A stretch of 64,000 bases of DNA. Origin: Leptolyngbya sp. BC1307 (GTDB lineage: Bacteria > Cyanobacteriota > Cyanobacteriia > Phormidesmidales > Phormidesmidaceae). Every line of letters begins with the position of its first letter. Positions within the stretch are counted from its first letter, which is position 1. The stretch is taken from assembly GCF_002286735.1 (NCBI RefSeq), contig NZ_NRTA01000002.1, positions 124,001 to 188,000 on the forward strand, given 5' to 3'. Positions 62,374-64,000 of the stretch are shown one piece after another. A program made the position numbers and the translations under genes. Under the pieces are notes generated by a model. The model saw nothing but the letters and a program-made list of their open reading frames with translations, did not search any database and had not been told where the DNA came from.

Positions 62374-62667
62374 ATGAAAACGACCGCTTATCTCACTAGC
62401 GATCTGTTGAATCCTGACCCAGAGGGCAGACAGACCGCACCCGCCGCGCTGCGAATTGGGCCCGGTTTTAGCAGCAGCCCGCACAGAGAAGAACTGAGAC
62501 ACATTCTGCTAGGGACTCCCGAGGCTATCCAGCAAGCCATCCATCAGCTCCACGTTTTGAACTATGCCGAAACAGTGCTGTGGAGCCCGGTGATGCCCGT
62601 TGGCGAACAGATCATTTTAACCACGACGCAAGGAGAGGCGATTAGTTTGCTGCGGCGATCGCTGTAA
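62374..62667 (+). CDS. Hypothetical protein (97 aa)
   Basis: A 97-residue soluble protein: MKTTAYLTSDLLNPDPEGRQ, then a segment ending ELRHILLGTPEAIQQAIHQL and HVLNYAETVLWSPVMPVGEQ. The LLGTPEAIQQAIHQLHVLNYAEXXXWS string resembles small cyanobacterial proteins I have seen, but I cannot name a family. ATG 62374 has GGAG 7 bp upstream; an in-frame TTG at 62341 would add 11 residues inside the hairpin region and is unlikely. It lies downstream of a possible attenuator and converges with secA. Confidence 0.65.
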   Translation: MKTTAYLTSDLLNPDPEGRQTAPAALRIGPGFSSSPHREELRHILLGTPEAIQQAIHQLHVLNYAETVLWSPVMPVGEQIILTTTQGEAISLLRRSL

Positions 62668-62739
62668 TCCTCTGTATTAATATGGGGCCATCTTTGTCAA
62701 AAAGCAGAGATGGCCGAGAGGGGAAGGGCGATCGCCGTT

Positions 62740-64000
62740 TTATACCCTTTGCTCCGACTGTCTGACCGCTGGCTGCGGCTGCGGCTGGAACTGGAAGAGC
62801 GTATAGACAACGTTGCGGCGAATGCCGGTCATCATATCGAGAAAGACTTCGTAGCCTTCGCTCTTGTACTCAATCAGCGGATCTTTTTGACCGTAGCCGC
62901 GCAGCCCTACGGTTTCTCTTAGAGCATCCATCTGCTGAAGGTGCTCGCGCCAGAGGCTGTCGATCTGCTGAAGGATAAAGAAACGCTCAGCTTCTCGCAT
63001 CAGCCCAGACTTGATCGAATCTACCTGAGCCTCTTTGAGATCGTAAGCAATTCGTACCTGTTCAATTAAGAAGGTTTTGATTTCTCCCATCGAGAGATTT
63101 TCGAGCTGATCGGGGGTGAGGTCGGCCAACAGGTAAACAAATTCTTGCACCTTAGCAACAACACTCTCTAAATCCCATTCTTCTGAGGGCAGTTCTGGAT
63201 TGACATAGGCTTCAACAATGTCGTTCATAGTCTGCTCGGCATAGCCCAGCACCAGCTCTTTGAGCGCATCTCCTTCTAGCACCCGTCGTCGCTCGGCGTA
63301 GATGGCGCGGCGCTGGTTATTCATTACTTCGTCATATTCAAAGACTTGCTTACGAATGTCGTAGTAGTAGGTTTCAACCTTCTTTTGTGCGCCCTCAAGC
63401 GATCGCGTCAGCATTCCTGACTCAATCGGCATGTCTTCTTCGACGCGGAAGGCATTCATGAGTCCGGCAACGCGATCGCCGCCAAAAATCCGCAGCAGGT
63501 TATCTTCTAAGCTCAAGAAGAACTTCGTCGAACCCGGGTCACCCTGACGGCCTGCCCGGCCTCTGAGCTGATTGTCTACCCGGCGCGACTCGTGACGCTC
63601 GGTACCAATGACGTGCAGACCACCAAGTTCGACTACTTCGTCATGGGCTGTCGAAGTGATGCTTTCGTAAACTTTGAGCACCTGATTATAAACGTCGCGC
63701 AGCTTTTGAATCACCGGATCATCGGTTGGGGCTTTTTCGGCAGCCACAGCGATCTTATCTTCGGCAGCAAGTTCAGACAGACTTTGCTCCCCATAGGTTT
63801 TGACGGCAAAAGACACCGCTTCTTTGAGCACTGATTTTAGCTCGGGCGAAAGCTCGGTCGGGAAAATTTGAGGAGACGCCTTCCAGGTCTTTGGCTTCTT
63901 GCCACCAGCGAACCCCTGAGCCTGACTGCCGCTTTTAGCCGCCGCAACTTGAGCCACGCCAAACTTTTCGTCATCTTCAGGCTTCACCAGACGGGGCATG
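62740..64000 (-). CDS. secA: Preprotein translocase ATPase SecA, C-terminal part (5' end outside window)
   Basis: The last 420 residues of SecA, the motor that drives precursor proteins through SecYEG. The frame remains open at the window edge, so the true start is outside. The ATPase motif region [20 protein letters not shown] then [20 protein letters not shown] marks the NBD2 end, followed by the helical scaffold ([40 protein letters not shown]) and the C-terminal [19 protein letters not shown]. The extreme C-terminus is a Pro/Gln tail ([10 protein letters not shown]) without the zinc-binding Cys motif, as in other cyanobacterial SecA proteins. Confidence 0.96.
   Translation of the reverse strand, partial: MPRLVKPEDDEKFGVAQVAAAKSGSQAQGFAGGKKPKTWKASPQIFPTELSPELKSVLKEAVSFAVKTYGEQSLSELAAEDKIAVAAEKAPTDDPVIQKLRDVYNQVLKVYESITSTAHDEVVELGGLHVIGTERHESRRVDNQLRGRAGRQGDPGSTKFFLSLEDNLLRIFGGDRVAGLMNAFRVEEDMPIESGMLTRSLEGAQKKVETYYYDIRKQVFEYDEVMNNQRRAIYAERRRVLEGDALKELVLGYAEQTMNDIVEAYVNPELPSEEWDLESVVAKVQEFVYLLADLTPDQLENLSMGEIKTFLIEQVRIAYDLKEAQVDSIKSGLMREAERFFILQQIDSLWREHLQQMDALRETVGLRGYGQKDPLIEYKSEGYEVFLDMMTGIRRNVVYTLFQFQPQPQPAVRQSEQRV

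Overview
The window is chromosomal DNA of a cyanobacterium. It carries the photosystem I core pair psaA-psaB, the photosystem I subunit gene psaE, the photosystem II extrinsic gene psbO, the NDH-1 gene ndhO, a SigF-type group 3 sigma factor, a cyanobacterial aspartokinase with four ACT domains, and very frequent HIP1-type GCGATCGC octamers. Genes are densely packed on both strands. No rRNA, tRNA or CRISPR array was found. The organism resembles Leptolyngbya-like or Synechococcus-like lineages in gene content, but a species cannot be named from the sequence alone.

Layout. 1-6.9 kb: the end of an LD-carboxypeptidase gene, a rhomboid protease, a DUF2301 membrane protein, a secreted M28 peptidase, and the glpD-gpsA pair of glycerol-3-phosphate dehydrogenases. 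7.2-12.1 kb: a four-gene unit encoding a PEP-CTERM-like exported protein, a DUF4331 protein, a TPR protein and a nickel/cobalt transporter with a histidine-rich loop. 12.1-18.9 kb: an acidic lipoprotein, then psaA-psaB behind a long leader and closed by a strong terminator. 18.9-19.4 kb: a small scar holding a Uma2 3' remnant and an ISL3-type transposase 3' remnant. 19.5-36.9 kb: housekeeping genes (hisS, an adenosine-deaminase-like gene divergent from TTG-started purA, rplY, coaE, a fused cobA-hemD, ndh-2, lysC, a peptide-binding lipoprotein), with two small genes outside usual ORF lengths at 30787 and 34470.

36.9-53.6 kb: a tandem pair of putative small RNA genes near 37.15-37.31 kb, several cyanobacterial proteins of unknown function, an AcuC/HDAC-like protein, gyrA, a TM-helix-repeat mechanosensitive channel homologue, ppk1, ndhO, mutM, psaE with a long basic tail, a PilP-like lipoprotein next to sigF, and psbO. 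53.7-57.9 kb: a GHL10-type glycosyl hydrolase converging on a fused cbiG-cobJ cobalamin gene.

57.9-62.7 kb is the accessory region. It has two intact Uma2-type nuclease genes with at least three decayed Uma2 pieces, a TIR-domain protein carrying two tandem copies of a roughly 148-residue EVE/PUA-like domain, and a nucleotidyltransferase-fold protein in an apparent antitoxin-toxin-like fusion. The TIR gene looks AT-richer than its neighbours and has no GCGATCGC site that I can see, which suggests transfer. It is the strongest candidate here for an undescribed defence gene. The window ends inside secA.
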